Of a stretch of DNA of 64,000 bases, positions 1-10,474 are shown one piece after another. The first letter of the stretch is position 1; each line of letters opens with the position of its first letter. The translations under genes were made by a program, and so were the position numbers. The notes under the pieces were generated by a model that was given only the letters and a program-made list of their open reading frames with translations, made no database searches and was not told the origin of the DNA. Origin of the DNA: Lepidodermella squamata (Eukaryota > Gastrotricha); NCBI GenBank assembly GCA_047495785.1, contig JBLDXI010000024.1, forward strand, positions 3,286,001-3,350,000, read 5' to 3'.

Positions 1-426
1 CCGAACTGTGGCATACCGGGAAACTCGCGATCTTTTCGCTTTCATCTCATCGTCTCGACATCCGACGCTTCGGCTTCATCGCAGTGGGGGAGAGTGTGGC
101 GGTGACAGGTTGTAGCCCCGCCACGCTCTGTTAAACACGCGATTCGCGGTCGCGTGCGCTGCCCCTCTCTCCTCTCTCTTATTATCTAGTTGAATTTCTC
201 TCATTGTTTCTATAACACTTTCATGAATTTTTACTTACCTACCTACGTACCTGGAACGCCCGTTCCGATCCTAGCCTCTTTGTTGCCTATCAAGTGATCG
301 GTATGTTCCTAAATCTTATTTCCGTAGCCTCGGGCATACAATATTTTGTTATCAGGACGCGCTTACCTTTTATTCACCTGCATCTGCCCATTTTTTATTG
401 CCTTGCCTTGTCATCGTCAGAACCCG

Positions 427-1109
427 GTATGCCAATCCGCTTAATCCCGCTGAACTGTCCTCTAAACATTTCCTTTGTACAGGGCCTTGCTTTGAGATAA
501 TAAAAGGGCGAACTATCGACTTGAGTTCTCATTGTCAAACAATTCGTCCCCGCTACAATCCTGCTTTCATCTGGCTTGGCGATGGAGAATCAGGGAATTG
601 GAGGTTGGAAGGGCGAAATTCTTTTCTCATTTCACTCATTTCACGTTAAAAGGCAAACAAACAAGTACGGTGGTTTATGGAGTCACCCTACGTCGGAATC
701 TACCTATTACTTGACCAATCTCGCCTTGCCATGTGCAGTTCTGATGGCTGTAGAATTTGGGTCATTCCTAATGCCACCAGCTATGCCAGATCGAGCAGCG
801 TTCTCGATGACTGTTATGCTAGCGATTTCTGTCGCACAATCAGGAGTTGCGAGTAATGTTCCGAAAACTGCGCAGAAAATCTTCCTGGCGGATTACATAT
901 CTGGTCTAACGTGGCTATGTGGCGTTTGCACTCTGTATCAACTGGCTACTTGTTGCTATGAAAATGCAGCCAAGAAGATGGATCAAGATAAAATGCCTAG
1001 AGCTCTGCGAAAACTTGGTTTTGTGAGACTTCTTGATATTTGCTGTAGTTTAGGTATTGTTGCTTTTTCCGCAATTAATATTTACATGGCAGCAATTTAC
1101 ATCGCGTAA
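427..1109 (+). CDS. Cys-loop ligand-gated ion channel, C-terminal part (5' end unresolved)
   Basis: This looks like the transmembrane end of a pentameric Cys-loop receptor subunit at the plasma membrane. The exon 653-1109 encodes YYLTNLALPC (start of M1), an M2-like helix after PAMPDRAAFS that ends at NVPKT, an M3 helix, a very short basic M3-M4 loop and a final M4 helix that stops at the TAA. A candidate upstream exon 483-603 ends in ESGNWR and joins in frame through a 49-nt intron (604-652, donor gttgga). Another probable intron is 427-482. The exons carrying the ligand-binding Cys loop cannot be placed confidently and may lie left of the window. AATAAA follows at about 1174. The M3-M4 loop is unusually small, so a divergent or decaying channel is possible. 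A relic of this 3' end recurs at 13571. The family call rests on the M1-M2-M3 pattern. Confidence 0.5.
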
Positions 1110-1622
1110 TTAGGTATGAGACGCCAACGTAATGAGTGAATGTTTTGTTCATATGATGAAGTATTTTTCTTAAATAAAGTCGTATATACTTTATTTTATT
1201 TCAATCTTTTTTACAGTGCGTGTTATTTTTTAGTTATTGGCTGGACGCTACCCCTATCGGGTTAGCAACCAGAGACGGGGGAACGTACGGTTGTTCCTAG
1301 GGATGTGGGTTGCGAGTAGGCGAATGAGTCCCACTAAATAATTGCGCTATATCTAAAGTTGCCGGCTATAATATGTAGAAGGGAGCACTTTAGGCTAATA
1401 CTTTAGCTATACAATATTTCATGAATTCTGGCACACACGTGCGACAACCTAACGCTACCTCATCACGGCCGGAACTACCGCGGCCTAATGAGCGACCGAG
1501 TTATAGCGACTAGAGCTATAAGTCTAGCGAAGTCCCGAGGATTTTCCACACGGAAACTCTTTCTGCACCATAGGTATATTTAGTAGATAGAGATGGCGAG
1601 ACTACGGCCGTGCGAGATCTAT

Positions 1623-3174
1623 ACTGTAAAAAATAGGGGGGTGATTACCCCGAATTTACTCCATTCAATTGTATGGCGCTTGGGGGGTAAAATGCACACG
1701 GGGTGCATTGAAATTACTCCTCTGAGTTTTTTTCGTAAGGATTATTTACCACAGAGAGGGTAATTATCTTCCAGCATGTCTTTCATTGCTGAGGGGTAAT
1801 TACCCTGAAATTATTCTTAATTATTTCAATTAAATTTTTTGGAATTTATTTTTGAATAATTATTCAAATATATTATTTTAACTTATTCAATTAAATAATT
1901 AATTATTCGAATTAATAAGGAGGGTCCCAAGGTATCCGGATGGCACCAAAGGCCGCCGGGTTACCTTTGATAACACCGGAAAACGTAACACCCTTAACAC
2001 ACCTATAACACGGAAACCTGCAACTTGACTTACGCGCGATATTTACTTTTTCAATTGTCTTCTTTTCATTTCACATTGCAAATGAATGAAAAGAGCTAGT
2101 TTTTAGCAAGGAGGCCTTTCTATGCAGCAGCGCTTACGAGCGAATCGACTGATTTGCATATGCACTAGGCTGAGTTCAGCCATTTTTTAGAATTCGGCTG
2201 ATTTGAGTTATGAGATTGAATGCAAGTCATTTCGCAAAGCAAATCGATAAAGTTGATACTCCAAAGTTGCACCACCGAATAGCGCTAGCTCAATTGGGAA
2301 GCCACTGCTGATTGAGTGGAGGTGATATTTTAAAGGTGAAAACTGACTTGACTATTGACTAGGTGGAGCTTCTTAATTGCTTTGATTAATTGCTTAGGAA
2401 TTGCAGTTAAATTGAGTTGAACCAGTCATTTCATTTAGATTTATTTGATTAAGATTTAGCGAGGACCCTATTACTAATTGAGAGCTATAATCTAGAATCC
2501 AATTGAAGAACGATTTTAAAGAGTTGACGATGCTAGCCACGTTGCCGGCACTAAAATTAGCTGAAATTTTGCGTCATCCCATAGATCTTGACAATTAGCT
2601 GCGATTATTGGTTATTTTTGTTTATGTTTAAAATCCAACCCTGAAATAACTCGGCTACGGTATACCGTATCTACCGTATTATCAGGGAGGGACTTCTAAT
2701 TAATTAAGGGACCTTTTTTGCCTGGCTCAGGTGGCTGCAAAATCGATATCAAAATCTCTGAAAGGATCTTACTGCGCATCATATCAGCGCTGCATATACG
2801 AAGGTATACGGTAAAATTCAGACTCAGGATGTCATTGTGTTTTGACCAACCTCGACCATGAGACATTTACCAGAGTTTATCCTCAACTTTTTTTACTTAT
2901 GCTAACATGTTTTAGAGGTTTATAACACTAATATAATTATAAATCAAATAAATAATTTATTTATTGAAATAGAATTAACAAATTTGCGCGAGGGTGATTG
3001 CCCTTAGATTGCCACCCAAGAAATGAATTGCCACAGTTAATTACCACCCAAGGGTATTTACCCCACTTTTACCTCGGAGCGAATTACCACAAAGAGATAG
3101 GCGGGAGCACTTACTCCTAAAAAAATTGAAAAAGGGTAAATACCCAGGGTAATCAGCACCCTATTTTTTACAGT
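1623..3174. mobile_element. Non-autonomous TIR element (MITE-like), about 1.55 kb
   Basis: The left end begins ACTGTAAAAAATAGGG at 1623 and the right end finishes with its reverse complement at 3174. Similarity continues inward with mismatches through blocks rich in GGGTAATTACCC-type words, so the subterminal repeats reach roughly 150 bp. There is no coding frame of any length inside and the centre is AT-rich. No clear target duplication was found beside the ends. The superfamily cannot be assigned by eye. Confidence 0.6.
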
Positions 3175-3662
3175 GATACGAGACGGAGCGAGCGAAGCGA
3201 GCGGAGTCGAGTAGATGTCGCACGGCCGAGGTACGTTACAGCTGATAAGGGCAAATCAAATGACTCATCGCAATTACTTACCTATATAAGTTTCAAAACT
3301 CAACTGCAACACCTGTATAATAAAATGTAATATTGCATGGATGCAATATGCAATAACAGGCATTACAAGGAGATATTGCGATATTGCACGTTTTCAAGTT
3401 GAAAGTTATTTTTTATTTCATCCTGAACATGAACGTAACGAAGTGAATAACCGCCGTTTCACTTTTCATTGTCCTTTCCTTTCCTTGCTACTATATACTT
3501 AATTACATTTATTAAAGATGCATGCCCATGACCACAATCAGGAACCGGTCCATATTTCGCGAAACAATGCTATCTCCAGCTAGTAAATGCCGATATGGGC
3601 ACTCAGGGTTATTCTAAGAGAATTCCAAGTCCCCGCTCACCTGACTGCTACGTTGCATTGTA

Positions 3663-4298
3663 AATCGACAAGTCCCGAGGACTTGAGAAAAATCTCTATC
3701 TCTATAAAATTAGATATCGCAGTCGGTCCAACTGCGAGTGAGTGCGATGACTCTGAGACTCTAAGCTTTAAGAGCTTTATGTGTGAGTACGATGACCCAC
3801 GAGTGAGCACGATGACTCAATAAATCTACAGCTATTTGAGTAACTGAAATTCAGAAACTAAGTTTTCTGCGGTTTTCGGTCCCTTATATAGACCGTCCAA
3901 GCTCCGCCCACTGGGTGAGGGCCGACTTTTATTGGCTAAGCAAATAAAATTATTGCTATAGGTGCAATAAAACTGCGCATTATTATAGTGCGCGAGGTCA
4001 TGACCGTGAACGGTCAGAGCGTAGCGGTGGCCATCGCGCGGGGGTGGAGCTTACACGACCGAGAGGCCTATATAACGGCACCAAAGCCTCAGAAAACTTA
4101 GTTTCTGAATTTCAGTTACTCATCAATAGCTGTAGATTTATTGAGTCATCGTGCTCACTCGTGGGTCATCGTACTCACACATAAAGCTCTTAAAGCTTAG
4201 AGTCTGAGAGTCATCGCACTCACTCGCAGTTGGACCGACTGCGATATCTAATTTTATAGAGATAGAGATTATTCTCAAGTCCTCGGGACTTGTCGATT
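3663..4298. repeat. Long, almost perfect foldback (inverted repeat)
   Basis: The left arm 3663-3869 and the right arm 4090-4298 are reverse complements over about 207 nt with only a handful of differences. Weaker similarity continues into the 220-nt loop through a TATATA-containing block. Each arm holds three copies of a GTGAGTRCGATGAC-like word. Both ends begin with AATCGACAAGTCCCGAGGAC. A transcript through this would fold into a long hairpin RNA. The near identity implies a young or gene-converted element. Confidence 0.88.
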
Positions 4299-4912
4299 AT
4301 CCCACGCACTCCCAGTATAGCGCATGGGCTAATAACTCTATTTAACTTATCTATATAACTCTATATAACTTCCGCGGAAGCCCCGGACTGCCAGAATATA
4401 GAGTCCTCGGAAACTTAGAACATACGAGTCGTAGAAAAACAGAAGTGAGTTGCCGCCGGTTGCACCTAGGCCCAGTCACATATGCAAATAAGATTGACAA
4501 TTTTACATCAAAAGTCTATAGACTCGTGGCTACGGAGTAGTTTTCATCACCAAGTTGATGTTATATCATTCGCCAATTTTAAATTAGTGAGGATCGAAAA
4601 CATTATAATTATGAATATGTCATAGGATTTTCAATTTTCATATATTAGCTATGGCATTTTCAGAAGGCAAATTTAACTATCGCTAGGTAATAAAAGTGCG
4701 CGCAATAAAATTGCGCGAGTTAACGATGGAGCGCGACGTTGGCCACCGTGCGCAAAACGGGTGCGGACACCAGGACAAACAAAAATTAAAACACTAACGG
4801 TGGAACGCTTTACGTTCCCCCGTCATTACTACAAAAATTACTAAATTTCATGTTGGAATTCCAGTTGGCTTTAGTTATCTGATGAAGCCCGTTTCCATTA
4901 TATTCTCATCAA

Positions 4913-5652
4913 TCAGCTTCTTTGGCTGCAAAAATCGAGGGCCATGTTGTTGATGGGGAACGTAGACATAGTGTTTTTACCCGTGGTCGCCTTTGAAATG
5001 AACAGACCGGCACAGCAACTAATGTAACTTGAGTAAGCAACGGCACTAACAGCCAGTTGGCCTGACTGTAAAATTTCAAGATGAAATAAAGTCAATAATG
5101 TGGAAAAAATATTACGCCAGGTGATGTCAGTAGGGAGTCGAAGGTTCCGTAACAGGTGTATGGAAATCGGATGCAAAGGCCAAGAGTTGGTGGGTTATTC
5201 TTGCAGATTTTATATGGAGTCGCATCGTTTCCAGCAAAACAAGCGGCCTGTGATGGAGGCACTGGGGAAAGCGGCGCGGCGAACACCACTGTCTCATAGA
5301 CGACGTTATTGGTTGGCGTTAGAGAGCCGCAGCAGGCCGAAAACGTATCGAAAGTTTGACCCGTAACAGGCTGGCAAAACGTTTATAAATTTCAGGAAAA
5401 ATGAAAACAAAGCTGTTACTGTTCCGCCTTTGATCAAGGAGCAAGCAGATCCAGCAGTGCTCAGGCAGTACTTAAGAGCAACTGAAACCGGGGCTGGTGT
5501 TGTCATTTGGCACTGGCTATATTGACCCTGTAAGTGCAATATTATGATCAAATTGACATAAATTCTAAACTCAGATAACTCACAGAAGTGGCACAGATTT
5601 CAGAGCAGATTTCGTCAAATGCTACGAGCAACACTAGAAGCGTGGCTACCAT
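4913..5652 (-). CDS. Secreted Cys-rich protein, family A, copy 1 (A1)
   Basis: Function is unknown. Four exons, complement(5584-5652, 5420-5527, 5116-5370, 4913-5065), join in frame into 194 residues. The start MVATLLVLLVAF is a short signal peptide. Exon 3 carries the family core: TF..CC, later QAACFAGNDATPYKIC, then a CIRFPYTC motif. The last exon has a second CC pair. Exons 2-4 have exactly the same lengths and phases as A2 (108, 255 and 153 nt). Exon 1 is 69 nt instead of 171, an in-frame loss of 102 nt that removes the Thr/Cys-rich N-terminal segment. The gene is divergently arranged with B1 across about 360 bp, which suggests shared control. Extracellular or mucus/defence roles are inference only. 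Confidence 0.72.
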
Positions 5653-6012
5653 TTTATTTCAGAAAAATCAAGGAAGTAAAGATGATGGCTTGAGGCAAAG
5701 CTTGAAGCAGGCTTTCTTATAGCTGGGTTATGGCTGGGTTTACGTGCACCCGACCTAGAATAAGCCGTATCACCTCGAAAGCAGCGCTGTCATGTGATAT
5801 TTTGGAGGGAATTCAAACAGGCAATCTAGCGAAACCTTTTCGAGTGTGGGCTCGACTCAGTTGTTCTATTCAGTTTTAATATATACAGTTTTTACATACA
5901 GGCTTCGTAAAAGGAATTCAATACGGTAAAACGGCGTCATCGGCCCCTGGGTTTAGGCTGCATGTAAAGTGGTTGAAAACAACGCATTTGCTGAATTTTG
6001 CTAATCTAAGTA
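5653..6012. promoter_or_regulatory. Shared intergenic promoter region of A1 and B1
   Basis: These 360 bp separate two divergent start codons. Blocks are conserved in the equivalent region of copy 2, including TTTCTTATAGCTGGGTTA at 5713-5730 and ATTCAATACGGTAAAAC at 5916-5932. A TATATA word occurs near 5879 but is not kept in copy 2. A bidirectional promoter is inferred from the layout and conservation. Confidence 0.5.
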
Positions 6013-6862
6013 ATGTTGTTTCTCGGAATTGTTCTTTTGTCGCTGGCTTCGGCCTGCTGTGCTTGTCCGGCTTCGAGCACGGCCACCTCAAGCTCATCAG
6101 CCTCAACGCCGTGTCCAAGTACTCCTGCTTGCCCAACAAACCAAGCTTGCCATGCAGTCACTTGCCCCAGCTCGGGGACTTACTGCCAGGTTCAGCATAT
6201 CATCAATTGAAAATTGAAAACTTTCATATCCTTGCATTTTAGGGCAAATTCACGATATGCTCTGTCTCTACTCAGATCATCGGAGAAACGGCAACCTACT
6301 GTTTGGCTACGCCTGGATTGGCGTGCAGCACGCTGACTGGAGGAGCTGTTAGTTAATATACATTGAAATTCGGAAGTTTTAGAAGTTTCATTGCAGCCTG
6401 CAACGCCGGCTGCGAGCTACGACACTTTTGCCGATTGCTGCAGTGCAGTCGGAACGGCCATCGCCAGCACGCCCAGCGCCGTGGTTCAGTATATTCAGAT
6501 GAGTTTTGGCAGCCCAGCTTCTCCCGCAGCGGCCTGCATTGGAACAGCCGATGCGTCACCGTTTAAAGTTTGCGTATCCACGGCTGGCGCTTCGGCCGGT
6601 GCTCGTTGCATTCGCTTCCCGAAAACGTGCGCAACTGACACCACCTTGATGGCTGCGCCCATTGTATAACCCTACATTTTTTCAAGTGGTATTGATATGT
6701 TGTGAATTTCCTTTTACTCAGAATCCTGGGTCAATCAGCAGTATGAATTTCGCCTCTTTCAGACAATGCTGTTCAGCTCTTACAGCTGGCACGACAAATG
6801 GCTTGCAGCACTCGTCGCCGACGTTTTACGGCTCCCCAGTTGAACAGTGCATAGTGGTCTGA
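6013..6862 (+). CDS. Secreted Cys-rich protein, family B, copy 1 (B1)
   Basis: Function is unknown. Exons 6013-6189, 6243-6347, 6397-6663 and 6722-6862 give 229 residues with all junctions in frame. MLFLGIVLLSLASACCAC is a signal peptide, followed by a Ser/Thr-rich, Cys-containing stretch. Exon 2 ends in TATYCLATPGLACSTLTGGA. Exon 3 repeats the core also seen in family A: YDTFADCC, AACIGTADASPFKVC and CIRFPKTC. The last exon has FRQCC and ends in EQCIVV. Exon sizes and phases parallel A1/A2, so A and B are old paralogues that now face away from each other. AATAAA is at about 6957. No known domain was recognised. Confidence 0.75.
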
Positions 6863-8590
6863 GGAGTAGAGAAGCAACCTACATCATCCCGGTTCCTATG
6901 CTGGAAATTTCCTATCATTGACCTTTTAAGCTACGTTAATAGACTAATATTTGTGAAATAAAATGAAACATTGAAATTCTTCTCTGGTCAATTCAAAAAA
7001 TAACTGAGGCCTTTTCAGAAAATACAAAGGACTTTCGTGCCTGTGGCGCGTTAGCGTAGTTTGTTGCCGCGTCACCTCAGCTCGTGGATGGCAGGAAGAA
7101 AGAGGCTAAAAAACCCACTATGTGGACGCTTTATGGAAGGCATCTCAGCTTCAGAATCCCCCATTGCACCTTGATTTTTCGCCAAACCTCAGGTTTTTTT
7201 CGTTCGGTTTTCCGTTTTCACGTGTCAAACGCACCTGAATTCGACTGGATGCATTGAGTAGGTTGAAAAAATGTGATTATCTCTCATGAACTGTCAATTA
7301 AGCCTAATTAAGTATCAACCGGGTGAGCACGACAGAGATTCAAAAAATGCTGGTCGAGTCGTGCGTATAAAATACACAACGAAGAGGTAGGAACAAGAGG
7401 AAGATGTTATTGTCATCGTGTGGACGATTGCAAACAAAAGGTTGCGCTCAAATGATAAAAAACGGTAAAATTTTAATTACTCAAACCATTGTTGCTCAAC
7501 AGGTCAAGAAAATGGATAACCTACGCGATCGTGCCTGGAGCGCGCCCGTGCGGAGGAATAGAAAATATTCCCCCAATTTTAAGTCTGCACGCTTTTCAAA
7601 GAACAAGAAAAAGCCAGTGCTTTACTTACTTAACTTACTGGCAGTACTTGAACAAAAGCCTACAGGAGCACATCAAAAAGAAGTAATTGACATCAACTAA
7701 CATGCGGGAAGAATTGTTGCCTAAGTCGTTAGCGGTAAGATTGGGGGCAATTTAAACAAGCCTAGAGGTTTCTTCAGCCGCGCTCCCAACGATATTTCGC
7801 CAGTAAAGTGAGCAGCGATCAACTGAAAAAGGTTGCCTATTTTGAAATTGAAAAATCTCAAAGAGAAATTACAGAATAATCAAACTGATGGATAGAAAAA
7901 TTCCGGGAGCGATAGGATGCTCATGTGGCGATTGAAAATTCTGAGAAGTTGATACTATTTGGCGTTGTGCACAAGAACGCGTACAAATATCTCTGGTCAC
8001 ATTACCGCGCGAAATTTAAAACTCGTCAACTCCTCGACGTTCGAAACTGATATAAGTAATGCCGCGATGAACCGATTGGCAGCAACCTTTCAAAATCACC
8101 GGGCAACGGCGGTACATACTCGTACTCTCTCTCATACTCTTTATTTATGCAAGTTGCCTTTCGACATTTAGCATTTGGTATCAGACATCATCTCAAGGCT
8201 TATGAGTCAACTATTCCCATGGTTGATGGTCGAAACATGGTCTCCATTCTTTGCGTGCTGAGTAGCTAACATAGCTAACGGCTCAAACGCGCAACAACAA
8301 GGAATGCAAGCTTGGCCAGCGACAACATTACTCGAATGAGGAGCGTCTGACGTGAAACGCATACCCAGAATAGTGTTGATGAGTGTTTGGTTGAGGCGGC
8401 GAGGTTATAAAATGATGCCGAGGCAAGAGAGTAACTTTGCGTAAGCACAGACCCTCTGACGTTGGCGACGTGGAACTGTTGCCGCCAAATGCAAGCTTAA
8501 GCAGTGATCAGATTGATTCCGTTATGAGACTTCTACTTTGGCTCCGAAACGGTAGCTCCCGTAATTAACGAGGTCAACGTCAAATCAGCC
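6863..8590. other. 3' flank of cassette 1 and unassigned sequence
   Basis: The first part, to about 7,480, is recognisably duplicated after B2 (to about 16,670), including CTTCAGAA..CCCATTGCAC..TTGATTTTT and CGGTGAGCACGACA. A TATAAAA box at about 7366 precedes an ATG at 7404 whose first two dozen codons are conserved at 16585. It may be the first exon of a third cassette gene, but no continuation is clear. 7,500-8,590 shows no supported gene. TGGTATCAGA at about 8176 resembles an initiator-Met tRNA primer site. Confidence 0.35.
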
Positions 8591-9470
8591 TCAAAAACCC
8601 TCTGTCGAAGAGGTCGTATCGCAGCTTGCTTCTCAAGTCGCTGAGTTATCTAAAACTCAAAACGAAATTCTGCGTAATTTGGCAGTATATCGAGGCGGTT
8701 CACAACGCGGCAACAGATTCTCTAACTACAGCCAAAATCGTCAAAATTCAAACCAAAATTACGGCTAAAATTACGGTCAAAATCACAGACAAAGTTGTTC
8801 AAACCAACAGCCAGCGTCTCAAAATTCTTCCCAACAGCCCCCACCCCTACTCCAACCAGCACACCAGTCGTATTCAGCCCAACCCTTCCCTGGCTCTTGC
8901 TTCAGATGTCACCAGTATGGGAACTCTGCCCGCGAATGCTCAATCCCAAATTCTCAGCCCAATCATTTAAACGACCAGAGAGCGAGTGCCAACCGACCGG
9001 TTGCTCGCCAGTAGCTCTTCTAGAACTGGTCGGGGAGGAAAACTTGGTGTCAACACTGGCTTGCTCCGTCGCAAACCCTCCCATTTTCACCAGTTTGAAA
9101 ATTCGCGACACTCAAGTGAAAATGTTAATCGACTGCGCGTCTCCACGCAATTTGATGAAAATCTCTGTAGCCCGATCCCTTGGCTTCCCTATTGACAACG
9201 CTATGTAAACCGTTCAGCATCACCCAAACCATCAACGGAGATTCGCTCCAGCTATTCGGACCCCAGAAAATCGAGTTTAAATTCGCCGAAAAGAAATTTT
9301 ATTTCTCCGAGGAACTGTGTGCACCAGTGATTTTTGGGTTGCAAGCGATGACTGAGCTTGGCGCCGTAGTCGATTTTTTATACGACGACCTCGTTCTCAA
9401 CCAAATCACCCCACTTTTCAAGAAAGAGGTGCGCCAGTTATTAGTTACCGCCGAAATTTGCGGTTAACTT
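8590..9470 (+). pseudogene. gypsy gag zinc knuckle and protease remnants
   Basis: A Q/N-rich gag tail runs into a CCHC knuckle at 8898-8939, reading CFRCHQYGNSARECS, in which the zinc-binding His is Asn. A stop at 8766 interrupts the frame. The downstream frame has an aspartic-protease-like block with LIDCASPRNLM in place of the usual D-T/S-G-A, so the catalytic motif is lost. A frame change follows near 9205, before a region ending in GAVVDFLYDDLVLNQ. Confidence 0.75.
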
Positions 9471-10407
9471 CAACATCTCGTTTTCGATTGTGCCTCAACC
9501 CACAAAATCGTATAACCAAAGCCGTCCACTACGCCATCCCCGCTGTCGACGAACTCTCCGAGTGCTTAAGCGGTTGCCGTTTCATGTCAAAATTCGATCT
9601 GATCTCCGGATTCTACCTTCTATACCAAGTAAAAATGGACGAAGACTGCCTTCTGGGGCATCGAAGCCGACCCGGACAAGCTGCGAGCAATCGCCGAGCA
9701 CCCGCCGCCTACAACCAGGAAACAGCTAACCTCCTTCCTCGCCTTCGCCAACTGTCTGAGAAAATGTACGCCAAAGTTTGCCGAAACTGCCTCTCCTCTT
9801 TACCGGCTAACCAGTGAAAGTGTTCCCCTCATCTGGACCGACCAGTGCCCAGCCGCCTTCGACAACATCAAAGCGGTTTTCCAAGAACCACCTGTACTCG
9901 GCCTGTCAAATCCAGCTCTGCCCTACCCCATTCACTGCGACGCCAGCGGAGCCACTCTCGGCGCCGTCCTTACTCGAATCCAAGACGGCATCGAACGAAT
10001 TATCGCCGCCGGAAGTAAAATCCGCAACCGAACTGGAAGCGATGGCCGTTCACTGGGCGGCGACGAAGCAGTTCAAGTCTTACGTCTATGGCTCAACATT
10101 CACCGTCATCACCGACCACAAGGCCATGCTGCGGATGAAATCGCTGAAAAATCCAAGCAAGCGCCTTTGGCGATGGATCGATGAACTGAATAAATACGAT
10201 TTCGACATCGTTCACTGCCCCGGTCTTCAACAAATCGCTGATACCTTTTCTCGCCGAGGAGCTGCCGACGACACTCAGCAAGGCGAACCCGGTTTGATAG
10301 CCACCATTTCGATCCCGGAGGAAATCTCGTGGAGCCCGGACTTCATCAATACCGAACAGCTTGCCGACCCCGACTGCCCAGTTATTCAATGGCTCAAAAG
10401 CAACTAG
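9470..10407 (+). pseudogene. gypsy reverse transcriptase/RNase H remnant with palm deletion
   Basis: The RT start is visible (ITKAVHYAIPAVDEL, then SKFDLISGFYLLYQV). At about 9645-9650 the sequence jumps to the connection region (FWGIEADPDKLRAI). The middle of RT, including the YxDD active site, is absent. RNase H begins with HCDASGATLGAVL and is frameshifted near 10,015. Its later part has VITDHKAMLRM and ends in IVHCPGLQQIADTFSRR. Confidence 0.8.
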
Positions 10408-10474
10408 CCGCTTCACCTTCCTGGAAAACGGCCCTGCTCAGCCGCCTGGCAGCCAACATCAGCCGCGATGAGCG

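Larger units (their letters stand above)
1240..4828. mobile_element. About 3.6 kb composite insertion of nested inverted-repeat elements
   Basis: Copy 2 of the cassette (13,740-13,900) runs almost directly from the channel 3' end into the A gene. Copy 1 has about 3.6 kb extra here. The outer edges carry an imperfect inverted repeat of about 24 bp: GACGGGGGAACGTA at 1274-1287 and its reverse complement at 4811-4824, with further matches inward. No convincing target-site duplication and no transposase frame are visible. Inside lie a 1.55 kb TIR element (1623-3174) and a long foldback (3663-4298). The stretch is best read as a nest of non-autonomous DNA elements. The exact outer ends are uncertain by tens of bases. 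Confidence 0.55.

Noticed and set aside
653-720. Apparent frameshift just before channel helix M1
   Set aside because: The two frames can be reconciled by removing a 49-nt intron at 604-652, a typical intron size here, so a frameshift is not needed.
3587-3823. Open frame of 78 codons overlapping the left foldback arm
   Set aside because: It lies inside an inverted repeat element, has no domain or leader, and no counterpart. It is a chance frame.
5100-5366. Plus-strand frame opposite A1 exon 3
   Set aside because: It is a shadow of the A1 coding exon. The equivalent frame opposite A2 is broken.
10093-10416. Minus-strand frame of 107 codons
   Set aside because: It is the shadow of the gypsy RNase H frame on the other strand.
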